The notes: a model not told the origin generated them from the letters alone. DNA of 64,000 nt from Mortierella alpina (GCA_029449245.1 JANATF010000006.1:1054001-1118000), one strand, 5' to 3'; shown: positions 34,774 to 46,267, numbered from the stretch's first letter. Translations and numbers: made by a program.

Positions 34774-35339
34774 TCAAGTCGCGGTAAGGTAGACGTGAAG
34801 GCCATTCAATCGCGACGATGAGGTATCCGGAGGCACGAAAGCCTCATCCATCTCATCTGGAGTGACATCGTCCAATGAAAGCTGATCATTCTCAATGTCT
34901 AACGGAGGCTTTACGTCAGTTAAAGCAGGGTCCAGGAGACTGACTATTTCGGTATCATCCTACGCAGAGTGCATTAGCAAACGAACGGAAACTATCGCGC
35001 ATTCTGTCAACACAGCAATAAAAAAATAATCGCACTTGCCGATGGACCAGCATGAGTTTCATTCATGTGAGTAGCAGGAGGAATATGAGGAATTGTGGAC
35101 ATCCCCATAAACTTCAGCTTTGTAGAAGATATCTCGACCTCGAAAGTTGGATCACTGTCGAACATGACCGCCCAAGTTGGCTTAGGGCCGTCGGAGACGC
35201 GTCGCACGATCATGCCTTGTGCTGGCGCGCCTTTCTCTGAGAAGCGGCCTTCAAATCGATCGCACAGTATCGATCCGAAAAAGCGCGGATTGACATTCAC
35301 CAAACTACATGGCACGAGATTCTTGAAGTGCTTGACCAT
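34774..35339 (-). CDS. Unknown 161-aa protein, two exons with candidate GC-AG intron; possibly transposon-linked
   Basis: Exons 35339-35040 (100 codons) and 34959-34774 (62 codons with stop). The first exon encodes RFFGSILCDRFEGRF, then IVRRVSDGPKPTWAVMFDSD and EVEISSTKLKFMGM, resembling a small beta-barrel (Tudor/PWWP-like) reader in texture. The second is acidic (LDIENDQLSLDDVTPDEMDEAF). The only in-frame junction uses a GCAAGT donor (phase 0) and GCGTAG acceptor; the nearby GT donor gives an immediate stop. I do not recognise the family. It could be the N-terminal part of a transposon-encoded protein whose catalytic portion is lost, given the gene-poor setting. It could equally be an independent small gene. 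Confidence 0.45.
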
Positions 35340-35490
35340 GAATGAACTGTAGGGATGTTGACTCCATTATGCCACGAGTAACTTATATATCCCTATCTAG
35401 TTTGGATGATTCATGTTGAAGTCTTAACTACGCCCGGGACCCGAGCAGACTATGTGTGATACATTCCTCCTGTACATACTACAGATACAT

Positions 35491-36640
35491 GTTGTGCATG
35501 GAGTTATGATACCTTCCTAATTGGGACGGTGCGGATCGCCTCGCACACTCGCAGCAAGGTGCGAGTCTACTGGCATACTCGCAGACCAGCTATCATATTC
35601 GTTTTATACGCGGATGGATAGTCTATCGTGCTTTCTCACCCGTCGGCCACTCGCCATCACAGTAGTTTTTCCGTGCTGACGTGAAGATCCAGTGGTACCA
35701 TGCACAACTACACGGAGTTAAGCCGACATAATGCATACTGTTTTATCTTGCTGGAAGTCGCTTGCCTGGATGACAGTTCTGATCTGCAATGTCTCGCACA
35801 ATCTTCCCTCTCCGTCCTTCGAGGGGAGGTTACTCACTCCAGGTACTATACTCGTTTACTTGTACAGCATGAGCACCATGGACATCATGCACACCATGCA
35901 CACATATCAAGATGTGCATGGAGTTACCATACCTTCCTAATTGGGACGGTGCGGATCGCCTCGCACACTCGCAACAAGGTGCGAGTCTACTGGCATACTC
36001 GCAGACCAGCTATTATATTCGTTTTTTAAGCGGCTGAATAGTCTACCATGCTTTCTGACCCCTCGGTCACTCGCCATCACGGTAGTTTTTCCGTGCTGAC
36101 GCGAAGATCCAGTGGTGCCTTGCACAACTACACGTTGTTAAGCCGACATAAACGCATACTGTTTTATCTTGCTGGAAGTCGCTGGCATGGATGACAGTTC
36201 TGATCTGCAATGTCTCGCACGACTTCTCTCTCCGTCCTTCGAGAGGAGGTTACTCACTCCAGGTACTATACTCGTTTACTTGTACAGCATGAGCACCATG
36301 GACATCATGCACACCATGCACACATATCAAGATGTGCATGGAGTTACCATACCTTCCTAATTGGGACGGTGCGGATCGCCTCGCACACTCGCAACAAGGT
36401 GCGAGTCTACTGGCATACTCGCAGATCAGCTATCATATTCGTTTTTTGCGCGGCTGAACAGTCTACCATGCTTTCTGACCCCTCGGTCACTCGACATCAC
36501 GGTAGTTTTTCCGTGCTGACGCGAAGTTCCAATGGTGCCATGCGCAACTACCCGGAAGTAACGCCCGACAAGCATGCATACTGTTTGATCCTGCCATCTC
36601 GCATGGAAGGCGCTCGCTTCGATGACAGGGTTCAGTGCTG
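35491..36640. repeat. 420-bp tandem repeat, about 2.7 copies
   Basis: Full copies at about 35491-35910 and 35911-36330; a third, partial copy runs from 36331 and fades by about 36640. The period is 420 bp by the recurrence of TTGGGACGGTGCGGATCGCC at 35521, 35941 and 36361. Copies 2 and 3 are nearly identical in the first 60 bp of the unit; copy 1 differs at about 5-8 percent. Each unit contains CTCGCAC...GTGCGAG, an internal hairpin, and a short ACCATG/ATCATG run. Because 420 is divisible by three, the same frames stay open across copies. Confidence 0.9.
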
Positions 36641-36683
36641 TATTGTAGCGAGCATGCAATGCTTCAGTAAGTCGCCCGTAGTG

Positions 36684-36690
36684 TATAAAT
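36684..36690 (+). promoter_or_regulatory. TATA box at the end of the tandem repeat
   Basis: TATAAAT within the last, divergent repeat copy. It is 69 bp upstream of ATG 36753 and 132 bp upstream of ATG 36816, the likely starts of the decayed downstream gene. Confidence 0.5.
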
Positions 36691-36815
36691 ACAGCAAATA
36701 TGAACCCCGTACGCATCGACACACGAATCACACTTCCACTTTCCACTGTTCCATGCTTCGACCCTCGCCCGTCATACACCCCTTGCAGTATCATTCCTCT
36801 CTTCTTCATTTACAC

Positions 36816-37905
36816 ATGGCTCGCCACAGCGCATGTTCTTATCATGACTGCGGTCAAGGTCCATTGAACTCTAACCGAGCACTGACCAAGACTCAGAAGT
36901 ACCACATCTCGGGATATTACAAAAATATACCAATGTCATTCATCTGCAGGCACACCAATCGACCAACCACTTTCAGAAGACAGAGCCCATATGGCATGGA
37001 TTTTGTCTGCTACTGCGGCGAGACGATCACACTCAATCCATCCCTTCGGCGCCACTACCAGTTTTGCGTGGTCGCGTAAGAGAACGCCCTTCTAGCCATC
37101 GGAAATGCCTCTATTGACGTTCCCGTTCCTGTGGAGGCCAACACCGTGGCCCTTCATCCATCCGATTCCGTCAGCGGTGCCGTTGCTGGTCAGTCATCTA
37201 GCCCAGCCACTATGGCTGAGGCATCCCATTCTTCTGGCCCATTCTTCTGGCTCAGGCAGCAATTCCGCTATGGTTACCATGTCTTCCACTGCTAGGCAGC
37301 GGTACCAATTCGGATGCCCCGACAAGAATTGACATGCAGCTTGTGAATCAGACGATTATCGACAGCCATCGAAAGCTTGTGGAGGTGTTCAGTACACATA
37401 TCACAACCGGAATTAGCAGCAACCACATGAAGTTTTTGCAAAACTTCACCGATCAGCACATCGAGCTTCAGCAAAAAAATCGAAAAGCAGGACAGCGAAC
37501 ACCGCTTCACCATCGAGGACCAGATCAACGAGCACCAGCTAAAGATCGAAGAACAGAACGCCGAACATCAGCAAAAGATCGAGGAACTGAGCATGGAACA
37601 TCAGCGTTTGATAGACGCCAGGAACTGCAAGCACCAGCGCATGCTTAAGGAGCAGTGTAACAAGACTCCGGAACATACCATGGATATGATCAAGGCACTG
37701 AGCACGGCCAAGCGTGAAAAAGTCTTTCACGCTGGAGGTGACTGAGCAAGTACTTCTCACCTTCAAGAATAATCCCAGGTACAAATTAACCCCCAGCGAA
37801 GATGACGGAGAGAATAAATCCAATATATCACGTAGCATGCTCCTGTCTGTCTGTCATCTTGCTGCTGTTCAACGCGCATGCAGATCACCCTTAGCCTCCC
37901 TATAA
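36816..37905 (+). pseudogene. Decayed zinc-finger-like / coiled-coil gene
   Basis: Reads from MARHSACSYHDCGQ through a Cys/His-rich segment (SFICRHTNRPTTF..., FVCYCGETITLNPSLRRHYQFC) to a stop at 37077-37079. The same frame then continues with ENALLAIGNASIDVPVPV, and coding-like sequence resumes in other frames: Ser-rich linker, DMQLVNQTIIDSH, a long coiled coil (IEEQNAEHQQKIEEL) and a C-terminal VTEQVLLTFKNNPRYKL. At least two breaks lie in A-runs (A7 at about 37474 and A5 at about 37716), and one or two more at 37230-37300. A GTAAGA at 37076 could be a real donor, so the stop itself may be intronic, but the later frameshifts cannot be. No family recognised; possibly a lineage-specific nuclear protein. 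Confidence 0.55.
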
Positions 37906-38412
37906 TTGAAATTTTTTTCGACTGAATTTCAGTCGCTGAAGTCGATTCAGTCGGACTTTTTTGCTGCTCAGTCTAATATTTGTCCGCAAACGCACACTAC
38001 CATACGCAAGCGCGATTTAAATGTCCAAACGGCGCAAGACAACCCGTCCTCGTTATCCACAACGACATTGCCAAGTTAGCTGCCTATAAGCAAAATGACG
38101 TTCATACGCGTGGTCGATAACGCCATAGTACCCGCCCCACGCGGTTATCAATCTGAAACCCGTCCTATTCGCGCGACTAAAGAGGTCTAACGCTCCTCAC
38201 ATCAGTCGCAGTTGCAGGAGAGTGTATCAGCGCGTAGCGAGAGACTTAAAAAGTCATCCGCGTTTTCCTGTAAAGAAGGCCCATCTAGGCTTGTTCAATT
38301 GCCTGAGCACTTGCAAAACTAATATGCCCCCAATAAAACAGTATTATATCCGCGTATGTGTATGTGTATGATGGATACCTTTATTTTTGTTGAAGATTTT
38401 GGAATTCCTCTT
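37906..38412. other. Intergenic with small inverted repeats
   Basis: 507 bp. A near-palindrome CGACTGAATTTCAGTCG (37919-37935) is followed by a CTGAA...TTCAG hairpin, possibly a remnant transposon end. The rest contains the 3' flank of the BRE4-like gene. Confidence 0.45.
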
Positions 38413-41400
38413 TCAAGGCCGCACTCCATCTCGAGCCCCTATTGCTGCCTTGGCCGAGTGCGAGCTAGAAGGAGTATGAACAGTCGGGTACTGATAAGGC
38501 TGCTCCACGTCAGTATACGGCGATATGGGTGCCTCGCGTGTGGCTGACGATGGTAGGAGTCGCGATCCTGAAGTAGACGATGATCCCAACCCCAAAGTCA
38601 TCGCTGCCGTGGACATTGATGAAGAAGAGGAAGGCGCCATCATTCCATCGTCCGTGAACCAGGCTTCAAACTCGGCTGCGGGCGTAATCACACCAAACAG
38701 ATCCTGAGACCATCGCCCTAACCGCTCCAGTTCCCGGATGACATCGTCCATGACCAGCGCATAAGCATAATAAAAAATATACCGCTCGTCATTGTCCTCT
38801 GTCATCACCACCTTGTTCTGGACAACGGGTAGTTGTCGGATCTTTTGGATCAATCTCAGTCGCGCATTGTTGGCTGGCGGCAAATATGGCGGTAGGGGGG
38901 TCTTGAGCCGCATGGCAGAAGCAATCGTATAAAAATACAACAGCACGTTGCCGACCATCTCTCGACGCTCCTTGTTCACAGGCACAATAAAGTCACGTCT
39001 CGCGCTCTCCAGCCATTCGTCCTTCGTGATCACTAGCCGCATAGAGAGGAACCGATCCAGGATGTTTTGACAGCTGCCGAGCATGTTCTTGTAGGTCGCC
39101 ACAGGGAATTTTCCCTTCATACGCGGCTCATTGGGTGTCTCCTCCAGCAGGGCGTACAGCTGAAGGAGCTGCAGCTGAAGCGACAGTTCAATTGCCATAA
39201 ACTCCTTGTTCATGCGTTCGATATCCATCTCGCCACTATTGTCCTCCTCTTGCTGCTGCTGTTGTTGCTGCTCCTCTGCCGGTGTCTGGAATCGGTGTTG
39301 GAAGGACGTCTTTCGCAACATTTCTCGGAACCTTGACCGCGCCTTTTGGTAATGATCCTCTCTGGGCAGAATGGAGACTCGGTCCAGGTTGGTGGAGTAC
39401 ACAGAGACAAGTCGGTTGTAGAGCCAACTAATGTTCAGCAGTAGATCACTCAGACCCTTGCGCAGCTCGACGCGCGCTTCGTATGGCCAGACGTAGCTCG
39501 TGACCGCCACTCCTACCACCACGCCCAAGCTGACGGCGACTGCTCGATGAAAGGCGATCGCCCACACTTCAGCTCCAGGGCCTGGGTCACTTGAAGCATG
39601 GTCGCTTAACAAGGAACCCACTGTGCGCAGTACTTTGGAGGGTGAAAATGACCCCGAATAGTCGTCATCGTCTTCGTCTTCGTCCTCGTCTGGAGGAACA
39701 GTGCCATCGCCATGGCGGCGGTTATATGTCTGAATCAGGACCAGGTTGAAGGCCAAGAGGGTCACCTGTCCGAGTCGTGGGTATGACGAGCAGAGGACCA
39801 GGTAGAAGTTGGGAATTGCAAAGAGGAAGCAGCAGATCGGCAACATGATGTCGTGCGCAGGGAAGAGCACATAGACCACTACACCCATATAACATCCAAT
39901 GATCGTGCTGATGATTCGATAGACGCCCACGATGTTGGTTCCTCCAACGGTCGGAACCATAACGACAAGCATCGAGACGATGGCCCATTCGCCGCGGTAC
40001 TGGACAAAGTAAGGTCGGGTCCAGTCAACAAAGGCTGGGATCAGCATAACCATCGCGCTAAAGGCTGTCTTGGCTGCGTATTTGACCTGAAACGAGCGGA
40101 AGCGGTGAAGAAATTTCCAGATTCGCGTCGACCAGCGCTGCACAAACGTCGAAGGCGTGGGCGTCTGCAGTGTGTTGGATGTGTTGTGAATGTTGGGTTT
40201 TGGGAACAGCCTCTGCTTCTGCTTTCTTCTGCGCCTTTCGGAAAGACTGTTGTTGTTGCTAGCGTTGTGCCCGCCGCTGCTGCCACTGGCAGGAGGTTGT
40301 TGATGGTCAGAGGTACTCCGTGATACTGGTGCCTGGGACTGGTAACTGTGATGACTGTTGGGTGGGTATCCCTGTTGTTCCCCTGTTACCACAAAGGAAA
40401 GAGAGGAAAGGTTAGTGATAGTTACAAGTGCCAGGAAAAAACAACGACAGCTCCTATAGCAAAGGGGTTTGTAAACGGACCATCAAAGTTGTCAAACGCC
40501 TCAGTGTCGAAGGTGGGCTTTCGTAGGCTTCTCGGGAACCCGGTAAGGTTGAACCATATCCTCCGCCACCAATTCTGCCTGTTTCTTGCAATCCACAACG
40601 GCAGACCCTCGTCGCCGTTCACCAGGATCTCAACACAGCTCACCAGATTCGATAGCTCCTTTGAAAACTCCATCAAGTTAAACACAAAAAAGTACACCAG
40701 GAAGATCTGCTCTCCCACGGGTGCCTTTTCTCCCAATACATCCTGGGCTGCTTCTGAGGCTGTCGCTGTTGGTTCTCCCTCCTGAGACCCAATACCAAAT
40801 CCTGTTCCATGGAAGGACGGCTCGCTCAGGCGCTTGGTCATACCCTGCGGCCGCTTGAACGTTCCAGATCGTCGTTTGTTCTGGTGCGAATAAAACTTTT
40901 TCAGTGCCTTCGAGTTGGCGTTCTCAAAGATGTCTAGGGCTTTGGCAAGGTTGAACTGCATAAGCACCAGACTTGGGTTCTTCTTGAACGACTCGTGCGA
41001 TGATGCCGGATGACTAGAGGTGTGCGAGGTACCAGCATCGTACGTAGAATCCGAAAAGACCTCTGCACTACTCTCATAGCCACCCTGTCGCTGATTTGAA
41101 TGAGTTGAATATGGGTGGGAGGCTCTTGATCGATTGGTCTGATTCCTTCCAGCGGAAGATGCGCGTTCGACATCCGTGCTATTGAAGATGTCCTGCAGAT
41201 GCTCAATAGTCAGCTTGCAGGTCAGCGCAAGAGATTTCATGGGCTTTCCGACGTGATCGAGAAACTCGATCAAGTCGGCACTTGCACTTTGATCCTGGTC
41301 CGAGTTCAGGCTACCAAGAAGGCTGTATGACGACATCCTCATACCGAATCCTAAGGGCCTCTTTGGGACCTGCCCAGCCTCTGGTCTGACTCCGGTGGCG

Positions 41401-43690
41401 TCCATAGGAGGAGCTGCTGTTGTTGACCGCTGCCTTCGAGCTTCGTCATCTCTCCGCATCTCGTCCTTCTTGAGCATATCATACTGCAATCCACATGAAC
41501 TCCTCAGACCGTTCAAGTATTGAGCCAAAGTGTTGAGGGACTTGACGCAATCCTCGTACTGCTTGATGTCGGCCCCAGCAAATTCAAGCTGTGCTTCTTC
41601 CAATTTCTCGGCAAGGGCTGAGAATGACGAGACCTGGGACTCTATCAGTTTCTGCACAGCCTCTGAGCCAAAGGGCGTCATGTCCGCCTCCAACAGAAAC
41701 GTTTTGGTCAACAGCTTGAGTAGCATCCTGAACGAGCTCAGAGACTTTCCCATTGCTTGTCTAAAGACACACACAGACATCGATGAAATATTAGTCGGAT
41801 GAAATTATCATCACAGCAGATGCAATCCTCCATGTCATTCCTTGCACTTTGCACTCACCTCAGATCCTCATGCGCACTCTCCGGCCAAAGAAGCACACAT
41901 ACCAGCGTGGTGATAGCGACACCCAGCAGCATTGAGGTGGTGATGGCAAAGACTCTCGTCAGGTTGAATTTTGCAAACGTCAGGGCTCCCTCCTTGGTCA
42001 ATGTAACAATAATCATGATGTGTGAAAGTGTACACGCTAGATTCCACGGGTAGATCAAAGTCAAGTTAGCCGAGAACTTGCACCTATATGTTGAATCGCC
42101 CGATCTTTGTCAACACCGGGGTATAGAATGATACTCACCACCATTTACAGTGGGTCGGTTGTAGTGCGCCTTTGCATAAGCAATGATGAACGTGGAACCC
42201 CCTCCAAACACTACAACACTAACGACGTGACCCAGAATATACTGGTCCTGCGAGTTGAACCAGGTTGCACTAGCTGCGCTGGCGACGCACACTAGAAATC
42301 CAAAGGAGATGGCGCAAAGTCCGGCAGTGATAGCCTCGACCATGCGGCCTAAAGTCTTGGCGGGGTTGAAGAAAATGGCGGCAGATGCGGCGAGATGTCC
42401 CGACATCCCGATGTAGGGTTTAAAAAAGGGCGTGAAGGAGAGGAAGCAGGCAAAGAAAAATGCCAGGGATGCCTTGAGGATGCGCCTGTTCGGGGTGGAG
42501 ATTTTATGCTGAGAGAGTAGATGCCAAGCGGCATAGACAGAGTGGAAGAGATATGCGAAAGGGTTGGTGCCGCCAGTGGAGCCACGTCTGGGTGGCACTG
42601 GGTAGTGTCGTCCAGTATTGATCGAGGACGAATTATGGTATAAGTGCTGCTTAGCCAGTAGTGGGGTGGATTGCGTCGGGTGAGATAACGGATGCGAGGG
42701 TGGGAAGAGCAGCGGGCTGTGCGATGCGCCAGGAGGCAGGTGTCCAGTGTATCCGTGAGGGCTCTGTATATGCTCCTGCGACGGGGCTTCTTGATACTCT
42801 ATCAAAGGGCTGGTCTCGGACCCATCGTCGTCGTCGTCAGAATACGACCGATCGCTAAGCGTGGGTGGGAACGCAGGGTTGGGGTATTAAGATTTGCGCA
42901 AGGTGGTCTGTGTTCACTCGTGGCCAAAGAGAGATTGATATTATTCCACAAGCCCTACTTACTCCTCTTCGTCATCCACGTCCGTTGTGAGACTGAAGGT
43001 TCTCTGCTTGCGAATGCCATCATCGTAGACCACCTCAAACTCGCTAAAGCGGCTTTCGGGGATGCTTGTGCCCATCCACGCGGCTGATCCGGCCTCGGAC
43101 CCCGGAAGCGTGGATCGGTACCCTTGCGGGTGACTTCGTTGTGGTTGGAAATGAACTGTAGAGGGGCCGGCGTGGCTCGACGTGTTGGTGCCCCACTGGT
43201 CTGGCGAAGGGCGCGAAATGCTGCTATCGCCCTGCGAGCCCTGTCCGTCTAAAACACGCGTTGCTTCTGCTGCCGCTGCATTCTCGAGCACCAGAGCGAG
43301 TGATCTGGCTGGTGAAGGTGTGAATTCGTGCTGTCGACGGGGCTGCTGAGTCTCTGAGGGGGAGCGCGTAATCGGGAGCGGCGAGAACGAGATGTTGTTG
43401 CTGCGAGAACCGGGCGCGCTGTCGCCCTGGGCAGAGTTGGATAGGGCGCGGATCGGCACTGGCGAGGATGTGGTGGCAAGTGTCTCCTCTGTTAGGGACA
43501 CTACGGAATGGCGGCTGCCATGTTGCCCGGGCACCTGGCGCGCTGTCGTTGTGGTGCTTGTTGATGTCTTTGAGGAGTGCGACGGCGAGGCGAGGTCGTC
43601 ATTCGCTGGCCTCATGGGGCTGCTTGCATGCCAGGTGGAGTTTGGGTTGAATTCATCAGAGCGGGAGCTGTTTGTGGAAGCATGAGCCAT
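38413..43690 (-). CDS. BRE4: BRE4-like / FUSC-type (ArAE) polytopic membrane protein, 1623 aa
   Basis: Exons 43690-42963, 42854-42139, 42036-41859, 41760-40481 and 40382-38413, total 4872 nt. ATG 43690 is chosen; the frame extends 7 codons to a GTG only. Order: a 300-residue Ser/Pro/Gln-rich cytosolic N-terminus with an acidic cluster (YSDDDDDGSE); a first FUSC-like membrane half (SLAFFFACFLSF..., HLAASAAIFFNPAKTLG, RPTVNGACTLSHIMIIVTL); a long helical cytosolic domain; then a second half (AAKTAFSAMVMLIPAFVDW, WAIVSMLVVMVPTVGGTNI, PRLGQVTLLAFNLVLIQTYNRR, then VAVSLGVVVGVAVTSYVWPYEAR) and a C-terminal helical domain. This is the layout of fungal Bre4/aromatic-acid-exporter-like proteins linked to brefeldin A sensitivity. 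The exon 4 donor (GTCCGT) is non-canonical, so that boundary is less certain. Confidence 0.88.
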
Positions 43691-44373
43691 ACGGGGATGC
43701 ACAAGGGTCACGATTCGAATGGAGCAAGGGTCGACGGAAGGGAGATTGAGGGAGCGGTAAGGCAGGAAGAAGGTGGGGGGAGAGCGTGAAGAGAAGGTGA
43801 AGGGTAGGTGTGCAAGCGAAGGTGAGATACGCAGGTGTGGAAAGGATTTTATGTGAGCTCAGCGATAGCCTGCTCGCCTGTCCTTGTTTGTAGCACCGCT
43901 TTTGCTGCAAGCACCTTTTTTTCATCTCAGCGGGGCGATGATGTCGCGGGTCTCATCGCCCCCCTGTGCTACCCCCGGCACACCTGCCATCTGCATGCAG
44001 CCTTGCTTATCTCGCCTCCTCCACGCTTTGCAACACCGCGCACAAGAGCAACTGCACACAGTGACAAAAAAAAAAAAAGATAAAAAGGGGCACGAGATCC
44101 ATTTGGACTTGCACCATCCGCTGAGCCCTTCCAGCCAGTCATCGCCACTCGCAGCACTGCGTGCTTCGCTCCTGGCAGGTCCTTGTAGCGCGGCCTTGCT
44201 CAGGCCCCTATATGCTGCTGCCATCCATCGCCAAGTCATCATCACGCTAAAAAAGCACACTCATGCACTGTCTCACATCGCAATGGCCGTGCCTGATGAT
44301 CCTGATACAACAGTTAGCGAAAAAAAGAAAGAAAGGCCATGTTGGCTTTGTTCCCCTATTTTTAATTCCCTCT
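43691..44373. other. Intergenic: promoter of BRE4-like gene and 3' flank of CENP-N gene
   Basis: 683 bp. There is a 13-bp A-run near 44067-44079. No supported gene. Confidence 0.5.
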
Positions 44374-46011
44374 CTAGCCTGTCGTTACTCGGTAGTTATC
44401 ATTGCTAGCGTCGTCTTCGTCGACGTCGACTGTCAGGCTGTTCGTCGCCATTGAATGCAGCTCTGTCAAGAACTTGGGCATCCCTGCAGGGTCAGTCATG
44501 CCTAGAGGAATCAGGCTCTTGAGCCCCTCTATCACATTCGGTCCTTCAAAGATAACCTTCATCGGAAATGCCTGTCTGTTCAACCGACCCAGCTCAAAGT
44601 CCTGGGCCTTGTTGGTGTAAGGTAGATTTAACTGAATGTCCACCCGCGAAAGACTCGGCTGGACATTGGGTCCAAACTCTGAAGCAACCGTCCGATTTCT
44701 GCTAGCAATCCTCGGCATGTCCTCTGCACAAATATCATGTTCTCCTTTGGCATACTTTTGATACGAATCTAATACACAGTAAGTGTGTTTGCGTGTTTGT
44801 ATGAGAGATGCACCATATCGCACAGATAGCCAGGCTCCCGGTTTCTTATGCAGGGTGTTTCAAGCTTACCTTCCGCCTTGCGCTTCTTTGGTGCTGTCGA
44901 AAGAGGGTTCTCATCCAACTGGTTAAGCCGATACCGGCTAAAAGCGCCCTGGGATTCTTTTTGAAGCAACAACGCGGCCAGCGATGTTGGAGACTTTCCT
45001 GTCAAAGGCCATTCTATAACCTCATTTGCTTTAAACAGCCTTAGCAGCGCCTATATCGATTTGGTACCCCAGGTGTCGTTAGGAGAATGTCAATAATATC
45101 GCTTTCGACGAATCGACCTTTTGATCCCAAAAAACATATAATTCTTGACAGTTTATACCTCCATGATGAAATCTCGCCACTCTGCCTTGATGGTTGAGCT
45201 GAGAAGGTACTCCGAGTTGGTGAACCAAATGAGATAGACGACCGACGCCGGTACAGGGAGCACATTTGGAGCTAACCCGTCATGAATGCATATCCTGATC
45301 CAGATCATATCCTTGTCCTGTAGCGTCTGTATGTGCTGTAAATGGCGAATCCAATTAAGTGAAAGAAATAAGTCTCATGGCACATCACCTTGACTCGCAT
45401 AACATTGCAAAATGTGCCTTCCAAGTAGTGTCGTACGTGCTTGAAGTATGGTCCCAAGTAATGCGCAAGAGACTTTTCAATCTTGGAGGGGCTAACGTGA
45501 GCCGTGCCAGCTCCATCTTTGAAGGCAGAGAGTAGGTCAGTCCTGTGCTCCTTTCACGACTCTGTGAAAAACAAAGTAAGAGGGTCATCTGCGGCTCACC
45601 TTGCTCGCCAAAGTCCAGCTTCAAAGCCCTCCAGGTTTTCAGGTTTGGGTTTCGGGTATAGTACTGCAAGTCCAGCTCAGCAATCTGGCTCGAGGAGAGC
45701 CCTGTGCTCCAGTCAAAGCCCAGCATCCGTTCCACGATCGACTTCTTGGTGGCCTTTTCCCGCATGGCCTCGTATCTCTCAGAGACGTGTTTCTGGTACT
45801 CTTGAGGCGTCAAGTGCCGCGTGGTTTCGGGCCGATCGTCCAGGTCGATCATGAATTCCAGATAGTTTTCCTCCGCGTACTCATTCTCGTCGTGGCGGGT
45901 GAGGCGGTGGTGCGAGGTCCATTGGATGGCGAGGTTGAGCAGATCCTCTCTGCTGTGATGACTGAGTACCCGCCGCAATGCAGGCGTGTCCGAGAACAGG
46001 GTCGTGTCCAT
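44374..46011 (-). CDS. CHL4: Kinetochore protein Chl4/CENP-N family, 430 aa
   Basis: Exons 46011-45600, 45516-45389, 45335-45159, 45050-44870 and 44768-44374, 431 codons. An in-frame upstream ATG (46122) would add 37 residues; I prefer 46011. The N-terminal pyrin-like region (RRVLSHHSREDLLNLAIQWTS) and the internal WIRICIHDG...VVYLIWFTNSEYLLSS match the Chl4/Mis15/CENP-N pattern. So does the C-terminal MKVIFEGPNVIEGLKSL with its following MPKFLTELH. A basic KKRK lies near the middle. CENP-N recognises CENP-A nucleosomes with CENP-L/Iml3 as part of the CCAN inner kinetochore. It starts 256 bp from the divergent Abraxas-like gene. The homology call rests on remembered motif pattern, not on a search. 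Confidence 0.78.
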
Positions 46012-46267
46012 GGCTGTGAATCGCAGCTGGCGATGTCTGCTGTGTGTGAGCTGCCCCTGACAGCCTGACGCGGATCCTTGTTGTTGCTGAATGTGTCGAG
46101 GCGAGCAGGCCCAGGTGGTCATCTTTTTTGTGCACAGTTAGAGTTCTGACAGCAGTCACTCGAGGCATTTCATGTTCAGCCCTTGTCCTTGTCCTTGTCC
46201 TTGGCAACTTTCACACCGACAGACCCATCCTGCTCACCTCTCGTCGTTCACCTCTCAGCGCCGCGCA
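46012..46267. promoter_or_regulatory. Shared bidirectional promoter between CENP-N and Abraxas-like genes
   Basis: 256 bp between two divergent ATGs. Contains a (CCTTGT)3-4 hexanucleotide run at 46181-46204, CT-rich for the plus-strand gene. No TATA box is obvious on either strand. Confidence 0.5.

Noticed and set aside
35491-36640. CRISPR-like repeat array
   Set aside because: Units are 420 bp and contiguous with no unique spacers; eukaryotic tandem duplication.
36210-36815. Open frame through the tandem repeat joined to the decayed gene
   Set aside because: The repeat-coded part is open because of the 420-bp period. The TATA box at 36684 lies inside it, so translation more likely starts at 36753 or 36816.
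42040-42139. BRE4-like exon junction at ATATAG/GTGCAAG
   Set aside because: Those acceptors give stops or the wrong phase; AATCTAG at 42037 joins in phase to RPTVNG-ACTLSH, which fits the family better.
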